Below, piece by piece: positions 62,002 through 64,000 of a stretch of 64,000 nucleotides of DNA. The notes under the pieces were generated by a model. The model did not search any database. It was not told where the DNA came from and was given only the letters and a program-made list of their open reading frames with translations. The stretch's first letter is position 1, and each line of letters begins with the position of its first letter. Origin of the DNA: an uncultured Hyphomicrobiales bacterium (GTDB taxonomy: Bacteria; Pseudomonadota; Alphaproteobacteria; Rhizobiales; Beijerinckiaceae); NCBI GenBank assembly GCA_903861645.1, contig CAIOVE010000018.1, positions 1 to 64,000 on the forward strand, written 5' to 3'. Both the position numbers and the translations under genes were made by a program.

Positions 62002-62985
62002 ATGAGCAAGCTCGACCTGACGCTGGCGGTGAGCCATTACGATCACGTCGTCGACATCGTGCTCGGGCGCGTGACGGTCGAGGGCGTCAATCTCACCTGC
62101 ATGCAACTGCCGTTGCACGACATATTCCAGCGCACGGTCGGTTACGCCGATTTCGACATCGCGGAAATGTCGATGGCGAAATATGTTTCCATGCGCTCGC
62201 AGGGCGACGACCGGCTGATCGCGCTGCCGGTGTTTCTATCGCGCGTGTCGCGCCATTCGGCGATCTATGTGCGCAAGGATCGCATCAGGACGGCGGCCGA
62301 CTTCGCCGGCAAGCGCGTTGGCGTGCCCGAATGGGCGCAGACGGCGGCCGTCTATGGGCGCGGCGTCATGGCGCACGAACTCGGAATCGACCTGACCAGG
62401 ATCAAATGGGTGCAGGCGGGCCTTGGCGAGGCGGGCCGCGCCGAAAAGGTGCCGCTGAAACTGCCGCGCGGCCTCGAATTGACGCCGGTCGCGGATCGCT
62501 CGCTGACCGACATGCTCGACGCGGGCGACCTCGACGCCGTCGTGGCGGCGACGCCGCCGGTCTGCTTCCATTCGAACCCGAATGTCGTGCGTTTCTACGA
62601 CAACTGGCTCGAGGCCGAGATCGCCTACGCCCGCGACAAGAAAATCCTGCCCATCATGCACGTGCTCGTCGTCAAGAAGACCGTGCTCGACAAGGCGCCC
62701 TGGGTGGCGGGCAATCTGTTCCACGCCTTCGATGTCGCGCGCAAGAACAGCATCAGGCGCTGCAACTATCTCGGCGCCGCGGTCATTCCGGTGCCGTGGC
62801 TGTCGGAGGCGGTCAAGCGCGCGAAGGAGGCCATGGGCGGCGATTACTGGCCCTATGGGCTGGAGGCCAACAGGCCGACGCTCGAGGCCTTCCTGCAATT
62901 CGCCCACGAACAGGGCGTCTGCCATCGGTTGCTGACGCCCGAGGAGATTTTTCCGCCGCAGACCCATCACGCCGTTCGCGTCTAA
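62002..62985 (+). CDS. 4,5-dihydroxyphthalate decarboxylase-like protein (Pht5 family)
   Basis: 327 residues; the ATG follows GGAGGAA at 7 bases. The protein has no signal peptide yet resembles periplasmic-binding folds, as Pht5 does. Family markers: LDLTLAVSHYDHVVDIVLGR, DFDIAEMSMAKYVSMRSQG, RTAADFAGKRVGVPEWAQTA and PLHDIFQRTVGYADF. Pht5 decarboxylates 4,5-dihydroxyphthalate to protocatechuate. The upstream enzymes for this route, a Rieske 4,5-dioxygenase and a Gfo/Idh dihydrodiol dehydrogenase, have candidates at 12.5 and 17.6 kb. The family is broad, so other decarboxylations or binding roles remain possible. Confidence 0.8.
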   Translation: MSKLDLTLAVSHYDHVVDIVLGRVTVEGVNLTCMQLPLHDIFQRTVGYADFDIAEMSMAKYVSMRSQGDDRLIALPVFLSRVSRHSAIYVRKDRIRTAADFAGKRVGVPEWAQTAAVYGRGVMAHELGIDLTRIKWVQAGLGEAGRAEKVPLKLPRGLELTPVADRSLTDMLDAGDLDAVVAATPPVCFHSNPNVVRFYDNWLEAEIAYARDKKILPIMHVLVVKKTVLDKAPWVAGNLFHAFDVARKNSIRRCNYLGAAVIPVPWLSEAVKRAKEAMGGDYWPYGLEANRPTLEAFLQFAHEQGVCHRLLTPEEIFPPQTHHAVRV

Positions 62986-63007
62986 ACCATCATTAAGGGA
63001 GAACGCC

Positions 63008-64000
63008 ATGAAGAACGCACAGCCCGTCGCCTCGCGTCGCGAGGCCATCGTATCGCTCGGCGCGCTGACGCTCGCCGCCGCTTCACTGTCAGCCACCGGC
63101 GCGCGGGCGCAACTCGCGCCGCAACGCACCTTCGAGGAGCTGAAAACGGAAATTCAGGCGCGCGCCGACCGCAAGGCCTATCCGGTGGCGCAACTCGACG
63201 CCGCCGAGGTGCGCGAGGCGCTCGTCAATCTCAAGAGCATGGACCGCGACCACTGGGCCAGCGTTTGGGGCGCCATCGGCGACCGTCACCTCGCCCGCGC
63301 GAAAGGGCTTGAGGCGAGCGACAAGAAGCAGGCGGCCGAGGCCTACGACAAGGCGATGCAGTGGTACATGTTCGCCCGGTTCCCGCTGGAGGATTCGCCG
63401 GGCACGGCGAAAGCCTATGAAAAGGCGCTGGAGGCCTTCGCCGGCTACAGCCGGCTGGTCGATCCGCCGATCGAGGCGGTGAAATTCACTTACGAGGGCA
63501 AGGAAGTCACCGGTTATCTGCGCGTGCCCAAGGGTGTGCGCCCGGCGCCTGTCGTCATCGCCATCGGCGGTCTCGACGGCCGCAAGGAGGATGGCGCGAT
63601 CCGCTACGCCAAATATCTGGATCATGGCGTCGCCTTCTTCGCCTTCGACATGCCGGGCACCGGCCAGACGCGTTTGCGGATCGAGCCCGGCGTCGAGAAG
63701 GTGTTCTCGACCGTGCTCGACATCATCGCCAAGCGGCCCGATCTCGACGCCAAACGGGTCGTCGTGACCGGTGGCAGTTGGGGCGGCCACTGGTCGGCCC
63801 GCCTCGCCTATCTGGAAAAGGAACGCATTCTCGGCGCCGTCGTGCAGGGCGGGCCCGTGCACAACTATTTCCAGCCGGAATGGCAGAGCGTCGCCATCAA
63901 GACGCCGGAATATCTGTTCGGCCTGTTCGAGGCGCGCGCCGCCGTCTATGGCGTCAAGACGCTGGATGAGTTCCTCGCCTATGGTCCGCGCATGTCGCTC
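63008..64000 (+). CDS. Secreted alpha/beta hydrolase (FrsA/dienelactone-hydrolase-like), cut by window end
   Basis: The frame is open to the last base (331 codons) and continues beyond. The ATG at 63008 follows AGGGAG. A twin-arginine-like signal, SRREAIVSLGALTLAAASLS, ends near TGARAQ. A helical segment (about 40-155) precedes the hydrolase core: VKFTYEGKEVTGYLRVPKGV, VVIAIGGLDGRKED, and the nucleophile elbow VVVTGGSWGGHWSARLAY with Ser. FrsA-like and pseudooxynicotine-hydrolase-type C-C or ester hydrolases share this layout. It follows the Pht5-like gene by 22 bases and is probably in the same operon. Confidence 0.83.
   Translation, partial: MKNAQPVASRREAIVSLGALTLAAASLSATGARAQLAPQRTFEELKTEIQARADRKAYPVAQLDAAEVREALVNLKSMDRDHWASVWGAIGDRHLARAKGLEASDKKQAAEAYDKAMQWYMFARFPLEDSPGTAKAYEKALEAFAGYSRLVDPPIEAVKFTYEGKEVTGYLRVPKGVRPAPVVIAIGGLDGRKEDGAIRYAKYLDHGVAFFAFDMPGTGQTRLRIEPGVEKVFSTVLDIIAKRPDLDAKRVVVTGGSWGGHWSARLAYLEKERILGAVVQGGPVHNYFQPEWQSVAIKTPEYLFGLFEARAAVYGVKTLDEFLAYGPRMSL

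Noticed and set aside
1-64000. CRISPR arrays, insertion sequences, toxin-antitoxin or phage defence genes
   Set aside because: No regularly spaced repeats, transposase or integrase motifs, or recognised defence domains were seen in the genes examined.

Overview
The window looks like chromosome of a high-GC alphaproteobacterium, most likely Hyphomicrobiales (Rhizobiales). Supporting signs are the moxR-DUF58-DUF4159 operon beside DUF1285, a CoA-type Nudix hydrolase and the CCA-adding enzyme; the lhrC-type helicase with pdeM; a divergent DUF465 pair; and GC-rich genes that often overlap as ATGA or TGATG. I see no CRISPR array, insertion sequence, integrase or phage gene. This placement is inferred from gene content, not from a database search.

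Region 1 (1-18.8 kb) is a catabolic block ending at a tRNA-Ser gene. It holds the end of an FG-GAP repeat protein, a PepSY membrane protein, an MhpA-type flavin hydroxylase, a DUF2325 protein and an ornithine cyclodeaminase-family protein. Next come two divergent operons around a MarR-type palindrome. One encodes an orphan Bug-type solute-binding protein, an AprA-like flavoprotein and a 2[4Fe-4S] ferredoxin. The other encodes MarR, a small extradiol-dioxygenase-like VOC protein, a fumarylacetoacetate-hydrolase-fold protein and a PNPOx-fold protein. Then follow a second Bug protein, a frameshifted phthalate-dioxygenase-type Rieske oxygenase, an IclR regulator, a Rieske alpha/beta pair, an SsuA-like binding protein and a dihydrodiol-dehydrogenase-like oxidoreductase. 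A 4,5-dihydroxyphthalate decarboxylase-like gene lies far away at 62 kb.

Region 2 (19-38.8 kb) has a secreted mono-haem protein and then the most intriguing locus. GntR, a PEP-mutase-family lyase and an isochorismatase-fold protein are divergent from a LeuC/LeuD-like hydratase. Ten kilobases away a flavin monooxygenase and a maleate-isomerase-like gene carry the same operator pattern (TTGTC-N10-GACAA). I infer one GntR regulon for an unsaturated or branched dicarboxylic acid route. Two of its enzymes have atypical catalytic residues. Between the two halves lie the MoxR/DUF58 operon and a DUF1285-nudix-cca operon. After them comes a YqjI-like metal-responsive PadR regulator with a siderophore-interacting ferric reductase.

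Region 3 (38.8-49.4 kb) has dctA, then a compact membrane-lipid remodelling island: btaA, btaB, a GT4 glycosyltransferase, a PlcP/LpxH-like phosphoesterase and a GT21 glycosyltransferase. This set fits replacement of phospholipids by betaine and glycolipids. An Hsp70-like protein, a third orphan Bug protein, an alpha/beta hydrolase and two DUF465 proteins follow.

Region 4 (49.4-64 kb) holds opgG/D, a fatty-acid beta-oxidation operon (acyl-CoA dehydrogenase, thiolase, FadB/J-type protein, thioesterase), a small exported protein with a terminator, a TPR-methyltransferase, the lhrC-pdeM DNA-repair pair, the pht5-like decarboxylase and an alpha/beta hydrolase cut by the window end.
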